NCBI RefSeq assembly: GCF_000424065.1
Contig: NZ_AUJE01000030.1
Location: 1-54,256, forward strand
DNA from: Selenomonas ruminantium subsp. ruminantium ATCC 12561
GTDB taxonomy: Bacteria; Bacillota; Negativicutes; Selenomonadales; Selenomonadaceae
Direction of reading: 5' to 3'
Length of the DNA stretch: 54,256 nt
A program made the translations under genes and the position numbers. This document shows, one piece after another, positions 17,032 to 27,975 of this stretch. The notes beneath the pieces were generated by a model. The model was not told where the DNA came from. It did no database searches and saw only the letters and a list, made by a program, of their open reading frames with translations. The stretch's first letter is position 1, and each line of letters opens with the position of its first letter.

Positions 17032-17464
17032 TTACTTCACCGCCCTCTGCTTTTACATCTTCTTTAACAACGAACTTCGTCTTGATCGGCAGCTTGTGGC
17101 CAGCAAGACGCATAGCTTCCTGAGCAACTTCACGGGATACGCCGTCCATTTCGAACAGAACGCGGCCCGGTTTAACTACTGCTACCCAGTACTCAGGCGA
17201 ACCTTTACCGGAACCCATGCGGGTTTCAGCCGGTTTTGCCGTTACCGGCTTATCCGGGAAAATCTTAATCCAAACCTGACCACCACGTTTGATGTAACGG
17301 GTCATAGCGATACGAGCAGCCTCGATCTGACGGTTCGTGATCCAAGCAGGTTCCAGAGCAACCAGACCATATTCACCATGGCTAACGGTGTTGCCGCGAT
17401 GAGCTTTACCCTTCATACGGCCACGGAACTGCTTACGATATTTAACTCTCTTTGGTAATAACAT
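17021..17464 (-). CDS. rplP: 50S ribosomal protein L16
   Basis: 147 residues. [20 protein letters not shown] and the [17 protein letters not shown] loop near the peptidyl-transferase centre are intact. Its start shares one base with the rpsC stop (TAATG). The C-terminal [10 protein letters not shown] tail is coded by the overlap region. Confidence 0.97.
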   Translation of the reverse strand: MLLPKRVKYRKQFRGRMKGKAHRGNTVSHGEYGLVALEPAWITNRQIEAARIAMTRYIKRGGQVWIKIFPDKPVTAKPAETRMGSGKGSPEYWVAVVKPGRVLFEMDGVSREVAQEAMRLAGHKLPIKTKFVVKEDVKAEGGEVNEG

Positions 17465-18132
17465 TAAGCTTCGCTCCCTTCAGCTACAGCCTGACGCTGC
17501 TTTCTTTCCGGAAGAACTTCACCCTTGAAGATCCATACTTTTACGCCGATACGGCCATAAGTCGTATGTGCTTCTGCCGTACCGTAGTCGATATCAGCGC
17601 GAAGCGTGTGCAGAGGAATGCTGCCTTCACGATAAGCTTCCTTACGAGCAATTTCGGCACCGCCAAGACGGCCGCTCAGAGCAACCTTGATACCCTTGGC
17701 GCCCAGACGCATCGTACGGCCAACAGCCTGCTTCATAGCACGGCGGAAAGCAATACGGCGTTCGAGCTGCTGAGCAATGTTCTCAGCAACGAGCGTTGCA
17801 TCCATATCCGGCTGCTTGATTTCAGCGATATTGATGTCAACCTTCTTTTCCGTGTACTTCTTCAAACCTTCTTTGATCTGTTCGATACCGGAACCACCGC
17901 GACCGATTACCATACCCGGTTTAGCCGTGTGAATCGTGATCTTCAGACGGTTCTTGCTACGCTCCGTCTCAACACGAGAAACACCAGCTGCCTGAAGGCT
18001 CTGCTTCAGATAATCGCGGATTTTAATATCTTCATGCAGGTTATCTGCAAAATCTTTGTCTGCATACCACTTAGCATCCCAAGTCTTGACGATGCCAAGA
18101 CGAATACCATGCGGATTTACTTTCTGACCCAA
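17464..18132 (-). CDS. rpsC: 30S ribosomal protein S3
   Basis: 222 residues. [14 protein letters not shown] start, KH domain with [20 protein letters not shown]-type [15 protein letters not shown], and the C-terminal domain with [20 protein letters not shown]. It forms the mRNA entry tunnel. It follows rplV by 16 bases. Confidence 0.97.
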   Translation of the reverse strand: MGQKVNPHGIRLGIVKTWDAKWYADKDFADNLHEDIKIRDYLKQSLQAAGVSRVETERSKNRLKITIHTAKPGMVIGRGGSGIEQIKEGLKKYTEKKVDINIAEIKQPDMDATLVAENIAQQLERRIAFRRAMKQAVGRTMRLGAKGIKVALSGRLGGAEIARKEAYREGSIPLHTLRADIDYGTAEAHTTYGRIGVKVWIFKGEVLPERKQRQAVAEGSEA

Positions 18133-18148
18133 TCCGTTTCCCTCCTTC

Positions 18149-18484
18149 TTAGTTCTTCTCGTCTACGACGATGGTTACATGGGACGTGCGCTTCAAAATC
18201 TTGAAGGCCTGCCCACGGGAACGCGGATGGATGCGTTTCATCGTTGGGCCGTCATCAGCGAAAGCCGTCTTGATGACGAGCTTGTCAACGTCCATATCAT
18301 AATTGTTCTCAGCGTTTGCTACTGCAGAACGCAGAACTTTTTCAACTACTACAGCGCCAGCTTTCGGCGTGAATTTCAGAATCGCAAAAGCCTCTGCGAC
18401 GTTCTTGCCACGGATGAGATCCAGGACAACACGAACTTTGCGCGGAGTGATGCGAACGAACTTAGCTACTGCTTTAGATTCCAC
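18149..18484 (-). CDS. rplV: 50S ribosomal protein L22
   Basis: 111 residues. [20 protein letters not shown] and the tunnel loop region [17 protein letters not shown] are conserved. L22 lines the exit tunnel and is a site of macrolide effects; nothing unusual is visible in the loop. Confidence 0.97.
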   Translation of the reverse strand: MESKAVAKFVRITPRKVRVVLDLIRGKNVAEAFAILKFTPKAGAVVVEKVLRSAVANAENNYDMDVDKLVIKTAFADDGPTMKRIHPRSRGQAFKILKRTSHVTIVVDEKN

Positions 18485-18505
18485 AAGGATTCTCCTTTCG
18501 CAAAA

Positions 18506-18787
18506 TTACTTGAGTCCGGTCTTGCGCTCTTCACCAGCATGACCCTTGAAGGTACGGGTGGGAGCGAACTCACCGAGTTTGTGGCCAACCATGTCTTCCG
18601 TTACATAAACGGGAACATGCTTGCGGCCATCATGAACAGCAATCGTATGACCTACGAAGTCCGGGAAAATCGTGGAGCTTCTGGACCAGGTCTTTACAAC
18701 TTTTTTATCGTTAGCTTCGTTGAGAGCCGTGATTTTCTTCATGAGGCTTTCTGCAACGAAAGGTCCCTTTTTAATCGATCTTGACAA
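18506..18787 (-). CDS. rpsS: 30S ribosomal protein S19
   Basis: 93 residues, [19 protein letters not shown] and [20 protein letters not shown] followed by [11 protein letters not shown]. It forms a 30S head complex with S13. Preceded by rplB. Confidence 0.97.
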   Translation of the reverse strand: MSRSIKKGPFVAESLMKKITALNEANDKKVVKTWSRSSTIFPDFVGHTIAVHDGRKHVPVYVTEDMVGHKLGEFAPTRTFKGHAGEERKTGLK

Positions 18788-18839
18788 AGTGTATCCTCCT
18801 TCCGTCAGGCGGCGTTAAGCTGCCTGCCCGATTCTATCA

Positions 18840-19667
18840 TTATTTCGTGCGGCCTCTGACGATGAGACGATCGGAAGCTTTCTTGCGACGAGTCTTGGCA
18901 CCCATAGCGCATTTGCCCCACTTGGTAACAGGGTTCTTGCGGCCAACAGGGCTGCGGCCTTCACCACCACCATGCGGATGGTCGTTCGGGTTCATAGCAG
19001 TACCGCGGTTCTCCGGACGAACGCCGAGCCAACGGTTACGGCCAGCCTTACCAATCGTAATGTTTTCATGTTCCAGGTTGCCAACTTCACCGATGGTAGC
19101 ACGGCAGTTGATATGCACCTTGCGAAGTTCGCCAGACGGCATACGGAGGAGTGCGTAATCGCCTTCCTTTGCCATGAGCTGAGCGGAAGTACCAGCACTG
19201 CGAACCAGCTGGGCACCCTTGCCAATCTTCAGCTCTACGTTATGAATAGTCGTACCAACGGGGATGTTCTTCAAAGGCAGGGCATTACCAACCTTGATAT
19301 CGGAATCCGGACCGGATACAACTTTATCGCCGACTTTCAGACCGTTCGGAGCGAGGATGTAACGCTTTTCACCATCAACGTAGTTGAGGAGAGCGATACG
19401 AGCGCTGCGGTTCGGGTCATATTCGATGGTAGCGACGCGAGCCGGGATACCATCCTTGTTGCGCTTGAAGTCGATTACACGATACAGACGCTTGTGGCCG
19501 CCGCCCTGATGGCGAACGGTCAGTTTGCCCTGCTGGTTGCGGCCGCCTTTTTTCACCAGGCGCTCAGTCAGGGATTTTTCAGGTTTGCTTGCCGTAATTT
19601 CGTCGAAGGAAGCGACGGTCATGAAACGGCGACCTGCAGAGTAAGGTTTAAAACTCTTTACTGCCAC
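18840..19667 (-). CDS. rplB: 50S ribosomal protein L2
   Basis: 275 residues. The catalytic-centre loop [17 protein letters not shown]-type region reads [20 protein letters not shown], with the histidine important for peptidyl transfer, and [20 protein letters not shown] is the OB-domain signature. It is a core protein of the peptidyl-transferase region. Confidence 0.98.
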   Translation of the reverse strand: MAVKSFKPYSAGRRFMTVASFDEITASKPEKSLTERLVKKGGRNQQGKLTVRHQGGGHKRLYRVIDFKRNKDGIPARVATIEYDPNRSARIALLNYVDGEKRYILAPNGLKVGDKVVSGPDSDIKVGNALPLKNIPVGTTIHNVELKIGKGAQLVRSAGTSAQLMAKEGDYALLRMPSGELRKVHINCRATIGEVGNLEHENITIGKAGRNRWLGVRPENRGTAMNPNDHPHGGGEGRSPVGRKNPVTKWGKCAMGAKTRRKKASDRLIVRGRTK

Positions 19668-19690
19668 TTAAATTTCCTCCTTGCAAGGGT

Positions 19691-19972
19691 TTACGCTTCG
19701 AAAAGCTCAATGCTGTTGCCAGCAGCGAGTTTAACGATAGCTTTCTTATAATCAGCGCGCTTGCCAACGTTGCGGCCCATGCGCTTCGTTTTGCCAAGTA
19801 CGTTAACCGTATTGACCTTTTCAACTTTTACGTTGAAGATTTCAGCAACTGCTTTAGCAATTTCAATCTTGTTGGCTGCTTTCGCAACAACGAAGACGTA
19901 TTTGCCTTCAGCCATGAGCTGAGTCGTTCTTTCCGTAATCAGCGGACGGATCAGGATATCACGTGCTTCCAT
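19691..19972 (-). CDS. rplW: 50S ribosomal protein L23
   Basis: 93 residues. [20 protein letters not shown] and [15 protein letters not shown] are typical. It docks trigger factor and SRP at the tunnel exit. Its ATG overlaps the rplD stop by one base (TAATG). Confidence 0.97.
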   Translation of the reverse strand: MEARDILIRPLITERTTQLMAEGKYVFVVAKAANKIEIAKAVAEIFNVKVEKVNTVNVLGKTKRMGRNVGKRADYKKAIVKLAAGNSIELFEA

Positions 19973-20595
19973 TATGCGAATACCTCCTCGATACGGGTAA
20001 CGGCATCCTTCGTGATGAACAGCTTGTCATGATTCAGGATATCATGAACATTGAGGCCCATCGTGCTGATTGCCTTAACACCCGGAATATTGCGTGCAGA
20101 CTTTTCTACGTTTTCTGCTTCATCAGCAGTGATGAGGAGAGCCTTCTTCTCAACGGAGAAATCACTCATCATCTTAACAACCTGCTTGGTCTTGGCAGCT
20201 TCGAATTCGAGGCTGTCGAGAACTACCAGTTCGCCATTCTTCACTTTGTCGGAAAGAGCGCACTTGATAGCCAGACGACGCTGCTTGCGGGGCATGCTGA
20301 AAGCATACTTGCGCGGATGCGGACCAAATACCGTACCGCCGCCTACCCACAGCGGGCTGCGCGTGGAACCAGCACGAGCACGGCCGGTGCCCTTCTGCTT
20401 CCAAGGCTTACGACCGCCACCGCGGACGAAGCTTCTCGTCTTCGTAGCATGCGTGCCGAGACGCTGTGCTGCGAGCTGCATAACAACGGCCTGATGGAGA
20501 AGACCTGCGTTCATCTCTACGCCGAAGATATTGTCATTGAGTTCGATATCGCCAACCTGCTTGTTGGTGATGTCATAAACTGCTACTGTAGCCAT
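19972..20595 (-). CDS. rplD: 50S ribosomal protein L4
   Basis: 207 residues. The internal extended loop [20 protein letters not shown] is the tunnel-constriction segment. In enterobacteria L4 represses the S10 operon; whether this holds here is unknown, but the operon has a leader upstream of rpsJ. Confidence 0.97.
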   Translation of the reverse strand: MATVAVYDITNKQVGDIELNDNIFGVEMNAGLLHQAVVMQLAAQRLGTHATKTRSFVRGGGRKPWKQKGTGRARAGSTRSPLWVGGGTVFGPHPRKYAFSMPRKQRRLAIKCALSDKVKNGELVVLDSLEFEAAKTKQVVKMMSDFSVEKKALLITADEAENVEKSARNIPGVKAISTMGLNVHDILNHDKLFITKDAVTRIEEVFA

Positions 20596-20618
20596 AATTT
20601 AGGTTTTCCTCCTTCCAA

Positions 20619-21263
20619 TTAGTTTTTGCCCGGCTTAACGGTGTTCTTAATCACAACGAAGCTCTTCTTCGGGCCCGGAATAGCGCCCTTGATGAGAATC
20701 AGGTTGCGGTCTGCATCTACACGGACAACCGTGAGGCGCTGAACCGTAACACGTTCGCCACCCATACGACCCGGCAGCTTCTTGCCTTTCAGCACGCGTC
20801 CGCCAGGACCGGAAATCATCGCACCAGTGGAACCCGGTTCACGATGGGATTTGGAACCATGGCCCATGGGACCACGAGCAAAGTTGTGACGTTTGATACC
20901 GCCGGCAAAGCCTTTACCCTTGGAAGTACCAGTAACATCGACTAATTCGCCTTCGCTAAATATGTCAACGCCGATGGAATCACCGACTTTGTATTCAGAA
21001 GCATCCTGAAGACGCATTTCGCGGATAAACTTAACCGGCTTAACACCAGCTTTGTCGAAATGGCCCTTCATCGGTTTGTTTACCTTATGTTCTTTAACTT
21101 CACCGAAGCCAAGCTGAACAGCGTTGTAACCGTCGTTTTCAACCGTCTTGTTCTGGATAACGATGTTGTTGCCAGATTCTACAACAGTAACGGGGACAAC
21201 CTTGCCCTCTTCCGTGAAGATCTGAGTCATGCCCAGTTTTCTACCTAAAATTGCTTTAGACAT
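20619..21263 (-). CDS. rplC: 50S ribosomal protein L3
   Basis: 214 residues. [20 protein letters not shown], the [20 protein letters not shown] stretch and [17 protein letters not shown] are conserved. It is an early assembly protein near the peptidyl-transferase centre. Confidence 0.97.
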   Translation of the reverse strand: MSKAILGRKLGMTQIFTEEGKVVPVTVVESGNNIVIQNKTVENDGYNAVQLGFGEVKEHKVNKPMKGHFDKAGVKPVKFIREMRLQDASEYKVGDSIGVDIFSEGELVDVTGTSKGKGFAGGIKRHNFARGPMGHGSKSHREPGSTGAMISGPGGRVLKGKKLPGRMGGERVTVQRLTVVRVDADRNLILIKGAIPGPKKSFVVIKNTVKPGKN

Positions 21264-21281
21264 TTATTCCACCTCCTCGGA

Positions 21282-21593
21282 TTATAATTTGATTTCGATG
21301 TCTACACCAGCCGGAAGGTCGAGACGCATCAGCGCATCTACCGTCTTGTTCGTCGGCTGCAGGATGTCGATAAGACGCTTATGAGTTCTCATTTCGAACT
21401 GCTCGCGGGAATCCTTATTGACATGCGGGGAACGCAAAATCGTGTAGATATTTTTCTCCGTCGGGAGTGGAATCGGACCGGAAACCATAGCACCAGTCTT
21501 CTTTGCAGTATCCACAATCTTTACTGCGCTCTGATCGAGGGCTTTGTGATCATAAGCCTTCAACCGGATTCTAATCTTTTGGTTCTTAGACAA
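21282..21593 (-). CDS. rpsJ: 30S ribosomal protein S10, TTG start
   Basis: 103 residues. The frame is open upstream to 21701, but the S10 family begins where this frame reads (M)[19 protein letters not shown]. That residue is coded by TTG at 21593, which has a perfect AAGGAGG site seven or so bases upstream. No ATG lies near it, so a TTG start is the best reading. S10 belongs to the 30S head and also joins NusB in antitermination of rRNA transcripts. First gene of the S10 operon. Confidence 0.93.
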   Translation of the reverse strand: MSKNQKIRIRLKAYDHKALDQSAVKIVDTAKKTGAMVSGPIPLPTEKNIYTILRSPHVNKDSREQFEMRTHKRLIDILQPTNKTVDALMRLDLPAGVDIEIKL

Positions 21594-21720
21594 TTTGTTT
21601 TCCTCCTTATCGTCCGGACTCTTGGCCCAAACATTTCTCCGTAACAGTTCCCTCGGACAACGCCGAGCCATCTGCCACGTCATCGCGTTGGGGGGTACCA
21701 TATTTTATCTCAACCCTTAA

Positions 21721-21748
21721 ATAAGAGCGGCGCGAGCGCCGCTCTTAT
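21721..21748 (-). terminator. 12-base-pair hairpin between tuf and rpsJ
   Basis: A perfect stem, ATAAGAGCGGCG and CGCCGCTCTTAT around CGAG, begins 23 bases after the tuf stop. Its downstream arm ends TCTTATTT, only a weak T run, so it may terminate partly and let some polymerases from the str operon enter the S10 operon. The 127 bases from here to the rpsJ start form a leader with no obvious gene. Confidence 0.55.
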
Positions 21749-21770
21749 CATGGGTCAATCAAACAACTAA

Positions 21771-22958
21771 TTAGGCTTCAACGTCCGTTACGCGGCCTGC
21801 ACCAACAGTGTGGCCACCTTCACGGATAGCGAAACGCAGACCTTTTTCGATAGCGATCGGAGTGATGAGTTCAACATCCATCTCGATGTTATCGCCAGGC
21901 ATAACCATTTCCGTGCCAGCCGGCAGGGTAACTACGCCCGTAACGTCAGTCGTACGGAAGTAGAACTGCGGACGATAGTTCGTGAAGAACGGAGTATGAC
22001 GGCCGCCTTCTTCCTTAGTCAGAACGTAAACCTGACCTTTGAACTTCGTGTGCGGGTTGATGGAACCCGGCTTAGCCAGAACCTGACCGCGTTCGATTTC
22101 CTTACGGTCGATACCGCGGAGCAGAGCACCGATGTTATCGCCAGCAACAGCGCTGTCGAGCATCTTACGGAACATTTCGATACCAGTTACAACCGTGGAT
22201 TTCGGTTCTTCCTGGAGACCTACGATTTCAACCGTGTCGTTCAGCTTCAGTTCGCCACGTTCTACACGGCCCGTAGCAACCGTACCACGACCAGTGATCG
22301 TGAATACGTCTTCGACCGGCATCAGGAACGGCTTATCCGTGTCACGGGTCGGAGTCGGGATGTATTCGTCAACAGCATCCATCAGCTCATAAATCTTAGC
22401 CTGCATGTCAGCATCGCCTTCCAGAGCCTTCAGAGCGGAACCAGCAACAACAGGGATGTCATCGCCAGGGAATTCGTAGCTGGAGAGCAGCTCGCGAACT
22501 TCCATTTCAACCAGTTCGAGCAGTTCAGGATCGTCAACCTGGTCAACCTTGTTCAGGAATACAACGATTGCAGGAACGCCTACCTGACGAGCGAGCAGGA
22601 TGTGCTCACGAGTCTGGGGCATCGGGCCATCAGCAGCGGAAACTACCAGGATAGCACCATCCATCTGAGCAGCGCCAGTGATCATGTTCTTTACATAGTC
22701 AGCGTGGCCCGGGCAGTCAACGTGTGCATAGTGACGTTTTTCCGTCTCATACTCAACGTGTGCCGTGTTGATGGTGATACCGCGTTCACGCTCTTCCGGA
22801 GCCTTATCGATATCAGCGTAATCTTCGAATTTTGCCATGCCTTTTTCAGCCAGGCACTTCGTGATTGCAGCCGTCAGCGTCGTCTTGCCATGGTCAACGT
22901 GACCAATGGTACCAATGTTAACATGGGGTTTAGTTCTCTCAAACTTTTCTTTAGCCAT
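21771..22958 (-). CDS. tuf: Elongation factor Tu
   Basis: 395 residues. P-loop GHVDHGKT (about 19-26), [20 protein letters not shown] (G3), FLNKVDQ (G4; NKVD) and GSALKAL (G5) are intact, followed by beta-barrel domains 2 and 3. It brings aminoacyl-tRNA to the ribosome as a GTP complex. Last gene of the str operon, 17 bases after fusA. Confidence 0.98.
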   Translation of the reverse strand: MAKEKFERTKPHVNIGTIGHVDHGKTTLTAAITKCLAEKGMAKFEDYADIDKAPEERERGITINTAHVEYETEKRHYAHVDCPGHADYVKNMITGAAQMDGAILVVSAADGPMPQTREHILLARQVGVPAIVVFLNKVDQVDDPELLELVEMEVRELLSSYEFPGDDIPVVAGSALKALEGDADMQAKIYELMDAVDEYIPTPTRDTDKPFLMPVEDVFTITGRGTVATGRVERGELKLNDTVEIVGLQEEPKSTVVTGIEMFRKMLDSAVAGDNIGALLRGIDRKEIERGQVLAKPGSINPHTKFKGQVYVLTKEEGGRHTPFFTNYRPQFYFRTTDVTGVVTLPAGTEMVMPGDNIEMDVELITPIAIEKGLRFAIREGGHTVGAGRVTDVEA

Positions 22959-22975
22959 TTGTGTTTTTTCCTCCC

Positions 22976-25054
22976 TTATTCGCCTTTGTTTTTAGCAATA
23001 ACCTTTTCGGCTATATTCTTAGGAACTTCATCATAGTAAGCAACTTCCATGCTGTAGTTCCCTCGGCCCTGAGTTTTGGAACGGAGGTCCGTGGAGTAAC
23101 CGAACATTTCGGAAAGCGGCACGAATCCGTTGATTACCTGAGCACCGTTGCGTGCTTCCATACCATCGATACGGCCACGACGGGAGTTCAGGTCGCCGAT
23201 TACGTCGCCCATGTATTCTTCAGGAACAACGACTTCGACTTTAACGTACGGTTCAAGAAGAACCGGGTTGGCTTTCTCTGCACCGCTCTTGAATGCCATG
23301 GAACCGGCAACCTTGAACGCTGCTTCAGAGGAGTCAACTTCGTGGAACGAACCATCGTAAACGATAGCTTTGATGTCCACCATCGGATAACCGGCAACAA
23401 CACCAGTTTCCATAGCCTGCTTTACGCCGGCTTCGATCGGGTTGATGAATTCCTTCGGAATTGCACCACCAACGACCTTATTTTCAAAGCTGAAGCCTTC
23501 ACCCGGTTCCTGCGGAATGAGTTCAAGCCAGCAATGACCGTACTGACCGTGACCACCGGACTGACGTACGAACTTACCTTCGGACTTAACCGTCTTGCGA
23601 ATCGTTTCACGATAAGCAACCTGCGGTTCGCCAACCTTGCAGTCCACTTTGAATTCGCGGAGCATACGGTCAACGATAATCTGGAGGTGAAGCTCACCCA
23701 TGCCGGAGATGATGCACTGACCAGTTTCCTGATCGGTACGTACACGGAAGGTCGGATCTTCTTCAGCCAGTTTCTGGAGAGCTACGCCCATCTTTTCCTG
23801 GTCGTTCTTCGTAGCCGGTTCAACAGCAACGGAGATAACGGGATCCGGGAATTCCATGGATTCGAGGATGATGGGATGTGCTTCGTCGCACAGCGTGTCA
23901 CCAGTCGTGGTGTCTTTCAGACCAACAGCAGCTGCGATATCACCGCTGTAAACCTTTTCGATTTCCTTACGGTTGTTAGCGTGCATCTGCAGGATACGGC
24001 CGATACGCTCTTTCTTGCCCTTCGTGGAGTTGAACACGTAGGAACCAGCATCGAGCACACCGGAGTAAACGCGGAAGAATGCCAGCTTACCAACATAGGG
24101 GTCGGTCATGATCTTGAAGGCCAGTGCCGAGAACGGCTCAGAGTCGCTGGACGGACGATGGTCTTCTTCACCGGAATCCGGGTTGATACCCTTGATAGGA
24201 GGAATATCTACCGGAGCCGGCATATAATCAACGATGGCATCGAGCAGGGGCTGAACGCCCTTGTTGCGATAGGAAGTACCGCAGGTTACCGGAACGAGTT
24301 TGCACTCTACAGTACCTTTACGGATAACTTTCTTGATATCCTCTTCCGTGATATCTTCGCCACCGAGGTATTTCTCCATAAACTCATCATCGAGTTCGGA
24401 AAGAGCTTCGAGCAGCTTTTCGCGGTACTCTTCAGCCTTTTCCTTCATGTCATCAGGAATTTCAACTTCGTCAGCAACTTTGCCGAGGTCGTCTTCATAA
24501 ACGATGGCTTCGTTCTTAACGAGGTCAATGATGCCTGCGAACGTATCTTCAGCACCGATCGGCAGCTGGATAGCTACAGCGTTAGCCTGGAGGCGTTCAT
24601 GCATCATGTTGATAACATTGTAGAAATCTGCGCCCGTGATGTCCATCTTGTTGACATAAGCCATACGAGGAACATTGTATTTCTCAGCCTGACGCCATAC
24701 GGTTTCAGTCTGAGGCTCAACGCCGCCGCGGGCAGTCAGAACTGCTACGGTACCATCGAGCACGCGCAGGGAACGTTCTACTTCTACCGTGAAGTCCACG
24801 TGACCCGGAGTATCAATGATGTTGATACGATGGTCTTTCCAATGACAGGTCGTTGCAGCAGACGTAATCGTGATACCGCGTTCCTGTTCCTGAACCATCC
24901 AGTCCATGGTAGCAGCACCATCATGAACTTCACCGATCTTGTGGTTTACACCCGTGTAGAAGAGGATACGCTCAGTAGTAGTCGTCTTACCGGCATCGAT
25001 GTGAGCCATGATACCGATATTACGAGTTTTTTCAAGGGAATACTCTCTTGCCAC
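22976..25054 (-). CDS. fusA: Elongation factor G
   Basis: 692 residues, five-domain architecture. G-domain motifs [39 protein letters not shown] and [12 protein letters not shown] are clear, and domain IV has [20 protein letters not shown]. It catalyses GTP-driven translocation and, with RRF, ribosome recycling. Between rpsG and tuf. Confidence 0.98.
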   Translation of the reverse strand: MAREYSLEKTRNIGIMAHIDAGKTTTTERILFYTGVNHKIGEVHDGAATMDWMVQEQERGITITSAATTCHWKDHRINIIDTPGHVDFTVEVERSLRVLDGTVAVLTARGGVEPQTETVWRQAEKYNVPRMAYVNKMDITGADFYNVINMMHERLQANAVAIQLPIGAEDTFAGIIDLVKNEAIVYEDDLGKVADEVEIPDDMKEKAEEYREKLLEALSELDDEFMEKYLGGEDITEEDIKKVIRKGTVECKLVPVTCGTSYRNKGVQPLLDAIVDYMPAPVDIPPIKGINPDSGEEDHRPSSDSEPFSALAFKIMTDPYVGKLAFFRVYSGVLDAGSYVFNSTKGKKERIGRILQMHANNRKEIEKVYSGDIAAAVGLKDTTTGDTLCDEAHPIILESMEFPDPVISVAVEPATKNDQEKMGVALQKLAEEDPTFRVRTDQETGQCIISGMGELHLQIIVDRMLREFKVDCKVGEPQVAYRETIRKTVKSEGKFVRQSGGHGQYGHCWLELIPQEPGEGFSFENKVVGGAIPKEFINPIEAGVKQAMETGVVAGYPMVDIKAIVYDGSFHEVDSSEAAFKVAGSMAFKSGAEKANPVLLEPYVKVEVVVPEEYMGDVIGDLNSRRGRIDGMEARNGAQVINGFVPLSEMFGYSTDLRSKTQGRGNYSMEVAYYDEVPKNIAEKVIAKNKGE

Positions 25055-25088
25055 TTTTAATATCGCTCCTTATAAATCAGAGAAAAGA

Positions 25089-25571
<483 letters not shown>

Positions 25572-25600
25572 TTATCATAGTCTTCATTTACGAAGCTGTA

Positions 25601-25978
25601 TTATTTCTTCTTTGCGCGTTTCGCACCATACTTGGAGCGGCCCTGAGCACGATCCTGCACACCTGCAGTATCGAGAGAACCACGAATGATGTGGTAACGA
25701 ACACCCGGCAGGTCCTTAACACGACCGCCACGGATCAGAACAACACTATGCTCCTGAAGATTATGACCAATGCCCGGAATATATGCAGTAACTTCGATGC
25801 TGTTCGTCAAACGAACACGAGCTACTTTACGCAGAGCCGAGTTCGGCTTTTTCGGCGTAGACGTGTAAACACGAGTGCAAACGCCACGTTTCTGCGGGCA
25901 ATTCTTAAGTGCTGGTGCTTTGGACTTCTCCTGCATGCTCTTTCTGCTCTTACGAACTAACTGGTTGATAGTAGGCAT
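25601..25978 (-). CDS. rpsL: 30S ribosomal protein S12
   Basis: 125 residues from the ATG at 25978 ([20 protein letters not shown]) with GGAGGTGC upstream; the longer frame from 25999 is rejected. The decoding loop [17 protein letters not shown] keeps both lysines at the streptomycin-sensitive positions, and the second loop reads [11 protein letters not shown]. Essential for decoding accuracy. Confidence 0.97.
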   Translation of the reverse strand: MPTINQLVRKSRKSMQEKSKAPALKNCPQKRGVCTRVYTSTPKKPNSALRKVARVRLTNSIEVTAYIPGIGHNLQEHSVVLIRGGRVKDLPGVRYHIIRGSLDTAGVQDRAQGRSKYGAKRAKKK

Positions 25979-26058
25979 ACATGCACCTCCTTCCTTCATA
26001 TTGAGAATTTATTATTTATTAAAACCGCAAGCAAGCTTACGATTTTTAACAAATAGAC

Positions 26059-26304
26059 TTACCTAACCGCTGCCGCCGCTGCCGCACCAACTTCAATGCT
26101 GCAAGCTGTCCCCAGCTCTTTCATCGAACCAACGCGGCTGACGGGAACACCATGTTCCGTGCAAAGTGCTTCCAGCGGTTCAACCACCTTCGCCTCTGCA
26201 TCATCAGCGATAAAAACTTCCGTTGCCGCATCGCGTTTTACCGCTTTGGCAACCTGTTTGATACCAATGACCCGCTTGGCTGTTTTCAGTGCTTCCAGTG
26301 TCAT
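26059..26304 (-). CDS. L7Ae/L30e-family K-turn RNA-binding ribosomal protein (YbxF-like)
   Basis: 81 residues. The fold's signature runs from KTAKRVIGIKQVAKAVKRDA through VFIADDAEAKVVEPLEALC to GSMKELGTACSIEVG. Homologues at this position in Firmicutes (YbxF) bind kink-turn RNA but are not essential core ribosomal proteins. I choose the ATG at 26304, with AGGGGAG 8 bases upstream; the GTG at 26313 is too close to that site. It leads the rpsL-rpsG-fusA-tuf operon. Confidence 0.9.
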   Translation of the reverse strand: MTLEALKTAKRVIGIKQVAKAVKRDAATEVFIADDAEAKVVEPLEALCTEHGVPVSRVGSMKELGTACSIEVGAAAAAAVR

Positions 26305-26358
26305 TGTTTTCACTCCCCTGTATCACTAAAATCATGCCCTCGAATCAGGCACTCCTAT

Positions 26359-26387
26359 ATATTAGCACCCACTAAAACCCCTGTCAA
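26359..26387 (-). promoter_or_regulatory. Sigma-70 promoter of the L7Ae-like-rpsL-rpsG-fusA-tuf operon
   Basis: On the minus strand TTGACA (26387-26382) and TAATAT (26364-26359) are separated by exactly 17 bases, 55 bases before the first ATG. A perfect palindrome, CGTGTACACG, lies about 25 bases upstream near 26409-26418 and may be a regulator site. Confidence 0.8.
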
Positions 26388-26471
26388 CACTTATTTTTCA
26401 AAGTTTTTCGTGTACACGTTCCCTCGCGTGTCAAAATGCAAAAAAAATTATAAAATGCCCTGTTTTCACGA

Positions 26472-26675
26472 TTAAACACTTGCTGTTTTCACGAAAATCG
26501 AATCAATCAAGCCGCAATTCCAGATGAAAACTGCGCAGCGGATTGGGAATATATTTTCATAGCATTTAACAGGACTGTCCAAGTGAAAAAAACTAAGCCA
26601 GCGGGCTGATGATGTATTTCCGAAACGTTTGACAAGCCTGTCTAAGTGAAGGAAATATATCATCAGCCCGCTGGC
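26472..26675 (-). repeat. 63-base tandem repeat ending in a 25-base inverted repeat
   Basis: Two good copies and a decayed third share blocks such as CTGTCyAAGTGAA (26575 and 26638, period 63). One copy lies between inverted arms 26597-26621 and 26651-26675, which pair over 24 of 25 bases. The minus strand stays open through all copies in one frame because 63 is a multiple of three (about 21-residue units such as FHLDSPVK), but there is no start signal, so I read this as non-coding repeat DNA. No other gene lies in 26305-26692. Confidence 0.7.
26597..26675 (-). terminator. Large stem-loop terminator behind purD
   Basis: The two 25-base arms (GCCAGCGGGCTGATGAT core) flank a 29-base loop that itself contains GACAGG/CTTGTC-type complementarity. 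Going leftward on the minus strand the stem is followed by TTAGTTTTTTTC, a strong T run. It begins 18 bases after the purD stop and should end the purine operon. Confidence 0.7.
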
Positions 26676-26692
26676 GTCTTTATATATCGATG

Positions 26693-27964
26693 TTAACGCT
26701 CTAATGCCCTGTGCGCAATATCTTTCCGATAGAACGCATCTTTAAACGCAATCTTCTCTACACCAGCATAAGCCTTATCCACCGCAGACCGCACATCTGC
26801 CGCCTTGGCCACCACACCGAGCACGCGCCCGCCATCGGTCACAATCTGCCCATTCTTATGCGCGGTTCCGGCATGGAACACCTGGCAGCCTGCAGCTTTG
26901 GCATCGTCAAGCCCGGTAATGGCATCGCCCTTGTTATAGGCTTTGGGGTAGCCGCCCGCTGCCATAACCACGCAGACAGCCGCTTCTTTTGCCCACTCCA
27001 CCTGCTGTTCAGCCAGTGTACCATCGGCACAGGCCACCATGATATCCACCAAATCGCTGTTTAAGAGCGGCAGCACCACCTGCGTTTCCGGGTCGCCAAA
27101 GCGCGCATTGAATTCCACAACCTTCGGCCCATCTGCCGTAATCATCAGACCGGCATAGAGACAGCCTTTATAGGGCTTGCCTTCCTTTTCCATCGCCTGA
27201 ATCGTGGGCAGGAGAATCTTATCGTAGGTTTCCTGCACCATTTTATCCGTCATGACCGGCGCGGGTGCATAAGTTCCCATGCCGCCAGTGTTAGGTCCTT
27301 TGTCGCCATCGTAAGCACGTTTATGGTCCTGCGAGCTGATCATGGGGCAGATAGTCCTGCCATCGGTGAAGCAGAGCAATGACGCTTCTTCGCCTTCCAT
27401 AAATTCCTCAATGACGACGCGCGAGCCTGCATTGCCGAATTCTTTATCTTCCATAATATCCGCAACTGCCCGCAGTGCTTCATCTTCCGTCATAGCCACG
27501 ATAACACCTTTGCCCGCAGCCAGGCCGTCAGCCTTGATGACGATTGGAGCGCCTTCTTTACGAATGTACTCCCGAGCCGCATCTGCCTCGGTGAACACTT
27601 CGTACTTAGCTGTGGGAATCCCATATTTTTTCATCAGGGATTTGGAAAATGCCTTGGAGCCTTCAATCTGTGCCGCAGCCTGCGTGGGGCCAAAAGCCTT
27701 GATACCTGCCGCCGTTACTGCATCCACGAGCCCGTTGGTCAGGGGAACTTCCGGCCCGACTACGACCAGCTCAATCGCGTGCTTTTGCGCAAAATCCACA
27801 ATCGATGCATTATCCGTAATGGCAATGCCTTCCACACACATCGCCACATCAGCCATCCCCGGATTGCCCGGCAATGCATAAATCTTATCTGCCTTAGGCG
27901 ACTGCGCGAGCTTCCACGCTAACGTATGCTCCCGGCCGCCGCTGCCGATTACTAAAATGTTCAT
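26693..27964 (-). CDS. purD: Phosphoribosylamine-glycine ligase (GAR synthetase)
   Basis: 423 residues. N-terminal VIGSGGREHTLAWKLAQSP, ATP-grasp centre with IVIKADGLAAGKGVIVA and EEASLLCFTDG, and the metal site FNARFGDPETQVVLPLL. It makes glycinamide ribonucleotide, the second purine step. Last gene of the purC-E-F-M-N-H-D operon. Confidence 0.97.
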   Translation of the reverse strand: MNILVIGSGGREHTLAWKLAQSPKADKIYALPGNPGMADVAMCVEGIAITDNASIVDFAQKHAIELVVVGPEVPLTNGLVDAVTAAGIKAFGPTQAAAQIEGSKAFSKSLMKKYGIPTAKYEVFTEADAAREYIRKEGAPIVIKADGLAAGKGVIVAMTEDEALRAVADIMEDKEFGNAGSRVVIEEFMEGEEASLLCFTDGRTICPMISSQDHKRAYDGDKGPNTGGMGTYAPAPVMTDKMVQETYDKILLPTIQAMEKEGKPYKGCLYAGLMITADGPKVVEFNARFGDPETQVVLPLLNSDLVDIMVACADGTLAEQQVEWAKEAAVCVVMAAGGYPKAYNKGDAITGLDDAKAAGCQVFHAGTAHKNGQIVTDGGRVLGVVAKAADVRSAVDKAYAGVEKIAFKDAFYRKDIAHRALER

Positions 27965-27975
27965 GGTTTCGCCCC

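Noticed and set aside
22961-25060. A 699-codon open frame on the plus strand opposite fusA
   Set aside because: It is exactly antisense to EF-G; the codon bias of the real gene keeps the opposite frame open. The translation matches no protein pattern and has no ribosome site. The same holds for 13237-14571, 21810-23036 and other plus-strand frames over ribosomal genes.
26472-26663. A 63-codon frame covering the 63-base repeat as a gene
   Set aside because: It lacks a ribosome site, runs through the stem of the terminator and its residues simply mirror the repeat period. Dispersed non-coding repeat is simpler.
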